Source of the DNA: Bacillota bacterium
Lineage (GTDB): Bacteria; Bacillota; Clostridia; Lachnospirales; Lachnospiraceae
DNA length: 64,000 nt
Reading direction: 5' to 3'
Assembly (NCBI GenBank): GCA_023386315.1
Contig: JAEWJZ010000028.1
Coordinates: 62,001-126,000 of the forward strand
Both the position numbers and the translations under genes were made by a program. How positions within the stretch are numbered: position 1 is the first letter of the stretch; each line of letters begins with the position of its first letter. Below are positions 53,971-60,675 of this stretch, in pieces. The notes under the pieces were generated by a model that worked only from the letters and a program-made list of their open reading frames with translations, made no database searches and was not told the DNA's origin.

Positions 53971-55305
53971 ATGAATTCAATATGGACGGAAACAGCCCGC
54001 ATACCGGGAAGAAATCCTCTGCCTGGAAACAGGCGGACAGAAGTGGTGGTGATCGGGGCAGGAATGGCAGGGATATTAACTGCCTTTTATTTACAGAGGC
54101 ATGGTGTTCATGTGATGGTACTGGAGGCAGACCGGATCGGAAGCGGTCAGACTGGATTTACCACAGCAAAGATCACGTCCCAGCATAATCTGATTTATGG
54201 AAAACTGGTAAAAACAGTGGGGGAAGAGACTGCAAGACTTTACGGAAGAGCCAATCAGCTGGCAGTAGAGGAGTATGGAAAGCTGATCAGACGTTATGGC
54301 ATTGATTGTCATTATGAAGAAACAGATGCCTATCTTTATTCTGTACAGGAATCAGAAAAGCTCTTAAAAGAAGCGGAATGCGCAAAACGGCTTGGCCTTC
54401 CGGCATCATTTGTAAGAGAAACCAGTCTTCCTTTTCCAGTTTTTGGAGCAGTCCGGTTTACAGGACAGGCACAGTTTCATCCTCTGGAATTTTTAAGAGA
54501 TATTTCCTCAGGACTTCCAATTTATGAACGGACCAGAGTTTTGAAGGTACAGGGACACGAAGTCGTGACTGACAGAGGAGTGGTCAAAGCGGAAAAGGTT
54601 GTATTTGCAACTCATTATCCATTTATCAATGTTCCGGGATTTTATTTTGCAAAAATGTACCAGGAGAAAAGCTATGTAATGGAATTGGGTTCTGCTCCAT
54701 CGGTTCACGGAATGTATCTGGGAGTTGATTCCAAATCCTATTCCTTCCGGAATGCAGGAGACAAGCTGCTTATGGGATATGGAAGCCACAGAACCGGAAG
54801 TATTCCAAAGGAAAATCCATATATGGTCATGAAGCAGACAGCAAAGCATCTGTTCCCCGGGGCAGAGGAAGTTAAAAAATGGTCTGCCCAGGACTGCATG
54901 ACTCTTGATGGAATCCCCTATATAGGAACTTATTCCGTTTTCAAGCCTGACTGGTATGTGGCGACAGGATTCGGCAAATGGGGCATGAGCACTTCCATGG
55001 CTGCAGCAAAAATACTCAGCATGCAGATTCTGGGTAAGAAAACTCCTTTTGATGAGGTTTTTACGCCCCGGAGGCATCACATCAGGGCTGGAGCAGGTAC
55101 GCTGGTTTCTCATAGCCTTAAGTCTGTAAAGGGACTTTCCGGCGGAGTTTTAAAAGGCGCCGTTAACTGTCCTCATATGGGCTGCCGTTTAGTCTGGAAC
55201 CGGCATGACAAGCGCTGGGAATGTCCATGTCATGGATCTTCTTTTGAAATAAACGGAAAAATATCTTCTAATCCTGCACAACAGAGTATTCCATTCATAG
55301 ATTGA
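53971..55305 (+). CDS. FAD-dependent oxidoreductase with C-terminal Rieske domain
   Basis: A 444-residue protein. The N-terminus holds a DAO-type FAD fold (VVVIGAGMAGILTAFYLQRHG, VLEADRIGSGQTGFTTAKIT), followed by a C-terminal Rieske [2Fe-2S] domain with CPHMGCRL...CPCHGS at ~398-422 (two Cys-His pairs). This fusion is common in Firmicutes and its substrate is unknown. It ends 40 bases before cotJA, suggesting an operon and a possible role in the spore coat or mother cell (inference). Confidence 0.85.
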   Translation: MNSIWTETARIPGRNPLPGNRRTEVVVIGAGMAGILTAFYLQRHGVHVMVLEADRIGSGQTGFTTAKITSQHNLIYGKLVKTVGEETARLYGRANQLAVEEYGKLIRRYGIDCHYEETDAYLYSVQESEKLLKEAECAKRLGLPASFVRETSLPFPVFGAVRFTGQAQFHPLEFLRDISSGLPIYERTRVLKVQGHEVVTDRGVVKAEKVVFATHYPFINVPGFYFAKMYQEKSYVMELGSAPSVHGMYLGVDSKSYSFRNAGDKLLMGYGSHRTGSIPKENPYMVMKQTAKHLFPGAEEVKKWSAQDCMTLDGIPYIGTYSVFKPDWYVATGFGKWGMSTSMAAAKILSMQILGKKTPFDEVFTPRRHHIRAGAGTLVSHSLKSVKGLSGGVLKGAVNCPHMGCRLVWNRHDKRWECPCHGSSFEINGKISSNPAQQSIPFID

Positions 55306-55345
55306 TATTAGAAACTTTTCAAGTATGAAAGGAGTCAAACATCCT

Positions 55346-56488
55346 ATGGATGGTAATACGAAACAACGGTGTTCCGGCTGGTCTTCCCCGATGGAACTTG
55401 ATATGTCCGTGTGTCCGGGTACAGTGATTCGTCCGGATATGCCTCTGGGTTCCGGTCCTGCAAAGAACTTACAAAACCCGTCAGCACCGATTCCAATGAC
55501 ACAGCAGGATTTATCCAGATGTCCCTCTTACTATGGATCCATGAAATGCCCGGATAAACACTGCCCGGAGCCCGTAAAATGTCCGGAGAGGGCGGCTGCT
55601 TCCGCGCCAATGAAATGTCCGGAAAAACCGGTATGCCAGATGCCGGTAAAATGTCCTCAGCAGGGCGTTTCTCCTGCGATGATGAAATGTCCGGAGATGC
55701 CTCCCAAGCCAATGAAATGCCCGGAACAGGCAGTCTCTCCTGCAGTAATGAAATGTCCGGAGATGCCTCCCAAGCCGATGAAATGTCCGGAACAGGCAGT
55801 CTCCCCTGCAGTAATGAGATACCCGGAGATGCCTCCGTGCCGAATGAAATGCCCGGAACAGGCAGTTTCCCCCGCAGTAATGAGACGTCCTGAGATGCCT
55901 CCCAAGCCGATGAAATGTCCGGAACAGGCAGTCTCTCCCGCAGTAATGAGATACCCGGAGATGCCCCCGTGCCGAATGAAATGTCCGGAACAGGCAGTCT
56001 CTCCCGCAGTAATGAAATGCCCGGAGATGCCTCATAAGCCAATGAAATGCCCGGAGCACGCAGTCTCTCCTGCAGTAATGAGATGTCCGGAGATGCCTCA
56101 TAAGCCAATGAAATGCCCGGAGCAGGCGGTCTCCCCCGCAGTAATGAAATGCCCGGAGATGCTTCATAAGCCAATGAAATGTCCGGAACAGGCAGTCTCT
56201 CCTGCAGTAATGAGATACCCGGATATGCCTCCATGCCCGAGAATGTATCCGGATATGCCCCCATGCTGCATGAAACCGAATATGCCGATGGGTATGGCTC
56301 CCGGCATGTATACCGGTTCAAAGCCAGCTGAATGTTCAGGTGCTGAGAACATTGACCGGTATCCTGTTGCCATGGCCTATGTTCCATGGCAGAGATGGCA
56401 GGAACTTTATTCTGTAGATACAGCAATTGAAATGGGAACTATTTTCCCGGATTTATTTAAACCATTTTTGATGGGAGGGTGCAAGTGA
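55346..56488 (+). CDS. cotJA: CotJA-type spore coat protein with long Cys/Pro repeat region
   Basis: A 380-residue protein. The C-terminal ~65 residues (YPVAMAYVPWQRWQELY, AIEMGTIFPDLFKPF) are the CotJA domain, which is normally nearly the whole ~80-residue protein. Before it lie nine tandem 22-residue repeats (residues ~101-298) of the type MKCPEQAVSPAVMKCPEMPP, rich in Cys, Pro and Met, after a looser MKCPE-rich section. The ATG at 55346 follows AAAGGAG; an ATG at 55325 also exists. Cys density suggests disulfide cross-linking in the coat. Stop overlaps cotJB start. Confidence 0.85.
   Translation: MDGNTKQRCSGWSSPMELDMSVCPGTVIRPDMPLGSGPAKNLQNPSAPIPMTQQDLSRCPSYYGSMKCPDKHCPEPVKCPERAAASAPMKCPEKPVCQMPVKCPQQGVSPAMMKCPEMPPKPMKCPEQAVSPAVMKCPEMPPKPMKCPEQAVSPAVMRYPEMPPCRMKCPEQAVSPAVMRRPEMPPKPMKCPEQAVSPAVMRYPEMPPCRMKCPEQAVSPAVMKCPEMPHKPMKCPEHAVSPAVMRCPEMPHKPMKCPEQAVSPAVMKCPEMLHKPMKCPEQAVSPAVMRYPDMPPCPRMYPDMPPCCMKPNMPMGMAPGMYTGSKPAECSGAENIDRYPVAMAYVPWQRWQELYSVDTAIEMGTIFPDLFKPFLMGGCK
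55646..56239 (+). repeat. nine 66-bp tandem repeats inside cotJA
   Basis: Nine in-frame 66-bp units encode 22-residue repeats with a constant PEQAVSPAVM core and a variable end (KCPEMPPKP, RYPEMPPCR, RRPEMPPKP, KCPEMPHKP and so on). Units with RYPEMPPCR alternate with PPKP units, suggesting block duplication. Likely prone to copy-number change. Confidence 0.9.
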
Positions 56489-56754
56489 TGGCAAATTGTA
56501 ATGTTGATTGCGATATGTTATTAATGCAGATATTCCAGTCCTGTTTTGCAATGGACGATGTAATTCTGTATCTTGATACCCATCCATGTGATCAGGCTGC
56601 ATTGAATTATTATCATTATGTTGCAAATATGCGGGAACAGGCTGTGCATGCCTATGAGGAGTATTGTGGTCCGTTAATGTCAAATCATGTTATGGACGAA
56701 AATTACTGGTCCTGGGTAAATGATCCATGGCCATGGGAAGGAGTGTGCGGCTAA
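56488..56754 (+). CDS. cotJB: CotJB-type spore coat protein
   Basis: An 88-residue protein with the CotJB pattern: LLMQIFQSCFAMDDVILYLDTHPCDQAALNYYHYV near the N-terminus and a Trp-rich end (YWSWVNDPWPWEGVCG). The ATG at 56488 overlaps the cotJA stop (TGATG) and has GGGAGGG 7 bases upstream. Its stop overlaps the cotJC start (TAATG). Inner coat component together with CotJA and CotJC. Confidence 0.9.
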   Translation: MANCNVDCDMLLMQIFQSCFAMDDVILYLDTHPCDQAALNYYHYVANMREQAVHAYEEYCGPLMSNHVMDENYWSWVNDPWPWEGVCG

Positions 56755-56852
56755 TGTGGAGATATGAGAAACGGTTGCAGTATCCTGTAAATATTAAAAC
56801 ACCTAATCCCAAAATAGCTACCTTCATTATGAGTCAGTATGGCGGACCTTAA
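56754..56852 (+). pseudogene. cotJC: cotJC 5' part, interrupted by a recombinase element
   Basis: The ATG at 56754 overlaps the cotJB stop and opens MWRYEKRLQYPVNIKTPNPK, the N-terminus of the manganese-catalase-like coat protein CotJC. After Tyr29 and GGP the frame meets a TAA inside the element (56850-56852), leaving a 32-residue stub. The break falls at TGGCGGACC (56840-56848), in the codons for the conserved Q-Y-G-G motif. The rest of the gene continues at 59640. Read as a functional split gene rather than dead, because both halves are intact up to the repeat. Confidence 0.92.
56840..56848 (+). repeat. left attachment site core of the cotJC element
   Basis: TGGCGGACC, repeated exactly at 59639-59647 in direct orientation; one base further out AGTA versus AGTT also nearly agree (12 of 13). 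Recombination between the two removes 2,799 bp. The recombinase stop codon begins at 56851/56849, directly against this site. Confidence 0.88.
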
Positions 56853-58306
56853 GGCAAATGTATATAATAAATGAACTTCATTTCTCCGGATTTCTTATCA
56901 TAAATAATCTTTTTTACCACACTGCGCAGCGCCCTTCCTTTGGCTTCGCTGCTGACCGACTGATCTGTCAGTATATCGCAGACGCTGCTTATTCTGCACA
57001 AAGATACGTCCCTGCTGTGAGAGTCCACAGCGCTTTTTGAAGCCTCAATGGAATTCATCCTGATTTTCAACTCTGTTTCTGTCTTCTTTAAGCGTTCTTT
57101 TCCAGCGCGGTACTCTTCCAGGTCATCAATTCCGTTTTCATAAGCTGCTTTTATTTTACTTTTCCTGGCACGGAGCTTTTCCAGTGCTGATTCTAACTGC
57201 TGCTTTTCCAGATATTGATCAAATGCATCCCGTTTGGTGTATTCACACGTTCTGGCTTCAGCGGTGACCTGTTGTAAAGATTCAATAATGAGAGACTCCG
57301 CCTTTTTATCAGAAATACAGCAGGATTCCTTATGAAGCCCTTTTGCATAGCGCCAGCACTGAAAGTAGCCGGACTGATGTCCGGTTTTGCTTCCAGCATT
57401 ATATCCTAAGCTGGCTCCGCAATAGCCGCAGACTAAAAGTCCTGAAGCCCAATGCCTGCAGGCTGAGACTTCCCTGCGGTTTCTGGGTCTGTATTCCTGT
57501 TTCAGCCGCTGCTGGTTTGCCTTAAACACAGAAGTGACTTCCTTCCTTGTTTCATGAGAACCCTGAAACGAGATATTGTTCCAGGTAACGGTTCCTTCAT
57601 AGAATTTATTTTTTAATATCCGTTCCACCGATCTTCTGTCAAATGAATTGCCACGTTTGGTACAATATCCCTGATTGTTTGCCTCTTTTGCAATAGAAGC
57701 CAGATCCATCCCGTTGAAAAAAGACTGATGTATAAATATAACGGCTTCATATTCCTTTTCTTCTATAATAAAAGGTTTTCCTTCCCCCACTGCGCGGTAG
57801 CCAAGACAGGGAGCGGCCTGATAGCCGTTTCTCAGCGCTTTTTCCGTCATTCCCCGTGTGACTTCCCCGGATAAGTTAATGGAATAGTATTCGTCAAACC
57901 ATTCAATGATACTTTCGATCAGTCGTCCGAACATGCCTTCCATGATCGGTTCTGAAACACTTTTTATAGTGATTCCGCATTTCTTTCGAAGTACGCTTTT
58001 GTAAAACATGCTTTCTTCCTGATTTCGTGCAAAACGTGAAAATTTCCATAAATAGAGATATTGAAAAGGACATGGATGTGTTTTTGCAATGGAAATCATC
58101 CGCTGAAACTCTTTTCGGTTATCAGCCCGGCGTCCGCTGATACCTTTTTCTTCTATAAAAATGTACTCGTCAGGGATCAGTACGCCATCAGCACCTGCTG
58201 AATTTTTAATCTCCCGAAGCTGTGCAGCAGGAGAAAGTTCAGTCTGATCGTTTGTGCTAACCCGGACATAAGCTGCGCCAATGGGCTTTTTTACATTTTT
58301 AACCAA
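56849..58306 (-). CDS. large serine recombinase (SpoIVCA-like size) of the cotJC element
   Basis: A 485-residue serine integrase. TTG start at 58306 with AAGAAGGGA 7 bases upstream; a longer frame to 58360 has no site. Catalytic Ser17 in AAYVRVSTNDQ, then the resolvase domain to ~155 (FIEEKGISGRRADNRKEFQRM, WKFSRFARN), a recombinase DNA-binding domain (~165-265), a zinc ribbon (CGYCG...C..CC around 300-345) and a coiled coil (~365-430). Size and layout match SpoIVCA, which excises skin from sigK. Its stop abuts the att core. Likely excises this element from cotJC during sporulation. Confidence 0.92.
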   Translation of the reverse strand: MVKNVKKPIGAAYVRVSTNDQTELSPAAQLREIKNSAGADGVLIPDEYIFIEEKGISGRRADNRKEFQRMISIAKTHPCPFQYLYLWKFSRFARNQEESMFYKSVLRKKCGITIKSVSEPIMEGMFGRLIESIIEWFDEYYSINLSGEVTRGMTEKALRNGYQAAPCLGYRAVGEGKPFIIEEKEYEAVIFIHQSFFNGMDLASIAKEANNQGYCTKRGNSFDRRSVERILKNKFYEGTVTWNNISFQGSHETRKEVTSVFKANQQRLKQEYRPRNRREVSACRHWASGLLVCGYCGASLGYNAGSKTGHQSGYFQCWRYAKGLHKESCCISDKKAESLIIESLQQVTAEARTCEYTKRDAFDQYLEKQQLESALEKLRARKSKIKAAYENGIDDLEEYRAGKERLKKTETELKIRMNSIEASKSAVDSHSRDVSLCRISSVCDILTDQSVSSEAKGRALRSVVKKIIYDKKSGEMKFIYYIHLP

Positions 58307-58341
58307 TGAGTTCCCTTCTTTCCGATAATTAAAAGAGAAGA

Positions 58342-58357
58342 TACCTGGAAACAGGTA
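58342..58357. promoter_or_regulatory. operator-like palindrome between divergent element genes
   Basis: TACCTG-GAAA-CAGGTA, a perfect 6-bp-arm dyad between the recombinase and the 65-residue ORF; a likely regulator site for both. Confidence 0.45.
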
Positions 58358-58369
58358 CAATCTGTGTCA

Positions 58370-58377
58370 CATACATT
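58370..58377 (+). promoter_or_regulatory. sigma-E-like -10 element
   Basis: CATACATT equals the sigma-E -10 consensus CATACAHT, about 23 bases before the 65-residue ORF. The -35 region (GGAAACA) is poor. Confidence 0.35.
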
Positions 58378-58399
58378 TTACAGGGAAGGAGATGGAAAT

Positions 58400-58597
58400 A
58401 TGAGTAAAAACATTCAGATTGAAAATTACATAGATTTTAACGGGGAAATGATTTTATTTGATATTCTGCCGGAGGAGAAGCAAAAGCAAGCTGGTGAAAG
58501 GATCCGGGATCTGATAATGGAGCATGCTGGCTACGATTTAATAAGGACATCAGAAAAAAGCCGGCCATCTGTATCGATGACCGGGCCATTCGTTTAG
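58400..58597 (+). CDS. 65-residue hypothetical protein of the cotJC element
   Basis: Starts MSKNIQIENYIDFNGEMILF behind AAGGAGATG and continues DILPEEKQKQAGERIRDLIMEHAGYDLI, a mixed acidic/helical small protein, ending with a less ordered RTSEKSRPSVSMTGPFV tail. No family recognised. Divergent from the recombinase and sharing its control region, it is a candidate recombination directionality factor, by analogy with SprB; that is inference only. The final ~15 codons may be frame-shifted sequence. Confidence 0.6.
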   Translation: MSKNIQIENYIDFNGEMILFDILPEEKQKQAGERIRDLIMEHAGYDLIRTSEKSRPSVSMTGPFV

Positions 58598-58616
58598 CCG
58601 GGGCTGAGCAGGCAGC

Positions 58617-59282
58617 TCAGGAACTGGCATCTTCTTTGCATCCTTCAAAAGGAAAGAAAAATTCCGGAATACCGGAGGCATATGGAGCAATATCGTACTG
58701 CTGGTAGTAGATGACAAGGTCGCAGGGCTTTAAGAAAAAGGCGTTCATATCAAAGTTCCCCCGGATCAGATGGGAATAATCGTCAAAGTAGGAGGCAGGA
58801 GCATCTTTCATGCGAGCTGTGATTTCATTTTCAATCACCTGAAAGATGGTATTATTTAGTGTTTTCACGTCAGGGAAAAAATCTGTCAGATGAAGCTGAT
58901 TCCCTGTCTGGAAGTCCCAGGTCTGAGACTGTCTCAGTGTATTACCGTGGGCTCCGCCCAAATAAGAATATTGGTCGATATAGAGGCTTGTAATGCAATC
59001 CTCGTTATATGTCACCACATAATCAGACAAGAATTCATAGCTGTGAAAGGGAAAATCATTGTCTTTTGCATACATGGCATTTTCAACAGCCTGAGGGTAT
59101 AAAATCTCACGACAGTATTTTTCTGCCTGCTGGGACTGTATCTCATAGAACTGGCTGATGGCGAGGGCAGTATCAGAACTGCAGGTTGATGTAAAAGAAG
59201 GATAATGAATGGTATAGGTAAGTACAGGTACGTTGTTATGAAGGAGGACATCTGACTTCGTTTTCTTATAGATTGTCTGCAT
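58617..59282 (-). CDS. DUF3298/RsiV-like protein
   Basis: A 221-residue protein without signal peptide: PVLTYTIHYPSF, then a central helical QFYEIQSQQAEKYCREILYPQA, and the DUF3298-type core GGAHGNTLRQSQTWDFQTGNQLHLTDFFPD ... LVIYYQQYDIAPYASGIPEFFFPF. DUF3298 occurs at the C-terminus of RsiV anti-sigma factors and in lysozyme-binding proteins. Its presence as cargo in a recombinase element is unexpected. Alternatively it was the original neighbour captured with the element. Confidence 0.8.
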   Translation of the reverse strand: MQTIYKKTKSDVLLHNNVPVLTYTIHYPSFTSTCSSDTALAISQFYEIQSQQAEKYCREILYPQAVENAMYAKDNDFPFHSYEFLSDYVVTYNEDCITSLYIDQYSYLGGAHGNTLRQSQTWDFQTGNQLHLTDFFPDVKTLNNTIFQVIENEITARMKDAPASYFDDYSHLIRGNFDMNAFFLKPCDLVIYYQQYDIAPYASGIPEFFFPFEGCKEDASS

Positions 59283-59369
59283 GTGAACCTCAGGAAAGAA
59301 AGCTTTTTATATTATATGAATACTCAGCTTCTTTATTGCGGGAAAATGAACGAATCAGGGATATGATAT

Positions 59370-59399
59370 GTATATTCAAAGCTGTTTATACCATACTAT
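59370..59399 (+). promoter_or_regulatory. sigma-E-like promoter in the cotJC element
   Basis: GTATATT (59370-59376), 15-base spacer, CATACTAT (59392-59399): 7 of 8 at the -10 and a good ATATT -35 for the mother-cell sigma factor E. It would start transcription just at the ribosome binding site of the 53-residue ORF, which is tight. Confidence 0.45.
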
Positions 59400-59415
59400 C
59401 TTTGAGGTGAACAAT

Positions 59416-59577
59416 ATGAAAAACAATAAAAAAGATAATTACAGCTCCAGTGCAAAGGAAGATAACAAAAAGCCTGAAACGTTTCAGGATCACTGGGAGA
59501 CAGGGAAATTCTTAGGTCCCAATACTTTGAGACATGAAGAAAGCATTAAAGTGTATGAAGATAAGGAAGAGGAGTGA
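59416..59577 (+). CDS. 53-residue acidic protein at the right end of the element
   Basis: Starts MKNNKKDNYSSSAKEDNKKP at the ATG at 59416, with TTTGAGGTG 7 bases upstream, and continues ETFQDHWETGKFLGPNTLRHEES. Highly polar with no hydrophobic core; no family recognised. It could be a recombination factor, a small spore protein, or a passenger. It ends 62 bases before the right att core. Confidence 0.6.
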   Translation: MKNNKKDNYSSSAKEDNKKPETFQDHWETGKFLGPNTLRHEESIKVYEDKEEE

Positions 59578-59638
59578 TAAAACACTTCTTTTCCTTATTT
59601 GCGGCATTAAGTGAATAAAATAATCTGTTTTTGAAGTT

Positions 59639-59647
59639 TGGCGGACC
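59639..59647 (+). repeat. right attachment site core of the cotJC element
   Basis: TGGCGGACC, identical to and in the same orientation as 56840-56848. Direct orientation predicts excision, not inversion. Confidence 0.88.
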
Positions 59648-60161
59648 AGATGGAGAAATGGGCGCTTCCATGCGTTATCTTTCCCAGCGATATGCTATGC
59701 CATATAAGGAAGGAAAGGCGGTATTAACTGACATTGGAACGGAAGAACTGGCCCATCTTGAAATCGTGGCAACCATTGTTCATCAACTGACCAGAAACTT
59801 AACTCCGGAGCAGGTTGTAGAATCAGGGTTTGGTCCTTATTATATTGACCATACCACAGGTATCTGGCCTCAGGCAGCGGGCGGAGTTCCTTTTAATGCA
59901 TGTGAATTCCAGTCCAAAGGTGACCCAATCACCGACCTTGTAGAGGATATGGCAGCAGAACAAAAAGCCAGGAGTACTTACGACAACATTTTGCGTGTTA
60001 TCACGGACCCTGATGTCTGTGATCCCATCCGGTTCTTACGGATGCGTGAAATAGTTCATTTCCAGAGATTCGGTGAAGCACTTAGAATCACCCAGGATAA
60101 TCTGGACAGCAAAAACTTTTATGCATTTAATCCCAGCTTTGATGTCAAAACAAAATGTTAA
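59640..60161 (+). pseudogene. cotJC: cotJC 3' part (residues 30-202 of the joined protein)
   Basis: From GGC at 59640 the frame reads GGPDGEMGASMRYLSQRY and runs to a normal stop, 173 residues. Manganese-catalase ligand positions are all here: Glu35 (joined numbering), Glu65 and His68 in TEELAHLE, a Glu in DMAAEQKARSTY and Glu/His in REIVHFQRF. An open frame extends back to a TTG at 59631 but has no ribosome binding site, so this half is silent until joined to 56754-56840. Terminator downstream. Confidence 0.92.
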
Positions 60162-60187
60162 CAGGGGTAATTTTTATACAGACATAA

Positions 60188-60230
60188 TAAAAAAGGCGTT
60201 GATTCACTTCTCGTGGATCAGCGCTTTTTT
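60188..60230 (+). terminator. terminator of the cotJ operon
   Basis: AAAAAGGCGTTGAT / ATCAGCGCTTTTTT stem with G-T pairs, T-run. Confidence 0.8.
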
Positions 60231-60301
60231 AGATAACAAATTAATGTGCACAAAAGGATTATTGCTATTTTTTAATAGCCTCCTTATTTAGTGTAAACGG
60301 G

Positions 60302-60439
60302 GCTATGTGTCAGTCACAGCTGATTGAAAATTCCGGGAAGATCTATGCCGTGGACGCTGATGATAAGATGATAACGGAGCCAGTGACGCTCACGCCGGAT
60401 CAGGATGGGACGCTGCAGTATCCTGGATTAGTGAAATAG
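60302..60439 (+). pseudogene. C-terminal remnant of a wall-binding-repeat-like protein
   Basis: An open frame without a start reads SQLIENSGKIYAVDADDKMI, continues TEPVTLTPDQDGTLQYPGLVK and stops at 60439. The 'GKiYxxDaDgKM' phrase resembles the end of cell-wall/choline-binding repeats. Nothing upstream in frame, so a fragment. The remaining gap to 60660 is AT-rich with no gene seen. Confidence 0.4.
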
Positions 60440-60675
60440 TGCTGAATTTGTTTGGTAAGGTTACCAATTGTTTGGATTGACATAAGATGATAATATAAAT
60501 GCATTCTATATCATAAATGAAAAAGCTGAAATCCCAGAATACTATAATCGATTATAATAAAAATTTACAAGTCATTTGTTACATTCAGATGGCTTTCTTT
60601 TCTGTACTTTATTTATTGATTTAGAATATTTATAACAACAATAATTACAAAAGATAAACTTTGGAGGTACATTGT

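Larger units (their letters stand above)
56840..59638. mobile_element. 2,799-bp skin-like element interrupting cotJC
   Basis: Spans from the left to the right 9-bp core (TGGCGGACC). It carries a serine recombinase (minus strand), a 65-residue ORF, a DUF3298-like gene and a 53-residue ORF with a sigma-E-like promoter. No phage structural, replication or conjugation genes. The flanks join perfectly in frame to an uninterrupted CotJC (Q-Y-G-G-P-D-G-E), which argues for precise insertion and retained excisability. Confidence 0.9.

Noticed and set aside
55646-56239. Regular repeats that could be taken for a CRISPR array.
   Set aside because: The units are contiguous, in frame, coding, with no unique spacers and no cas genes.
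55344-56426. A 360-residue open frame antisense to cotJA (and another 218-residue one).
   Set aside because: It mirrors the 66-bp repeat of cotJA, has no ribosome binding site and gives a repetitive unlikely protein; open frames opposite short repeats are expected.
56754-60161. Reading cotJC as a simple dead pseudogene or an assembly chimera.
   Set aside because: Both halves are intact up to an exact direct repeat, the join is in frame at conserved codons, and the insert encodes its own intact recombinase ending against the repeat; decay or misassembly would not give this.
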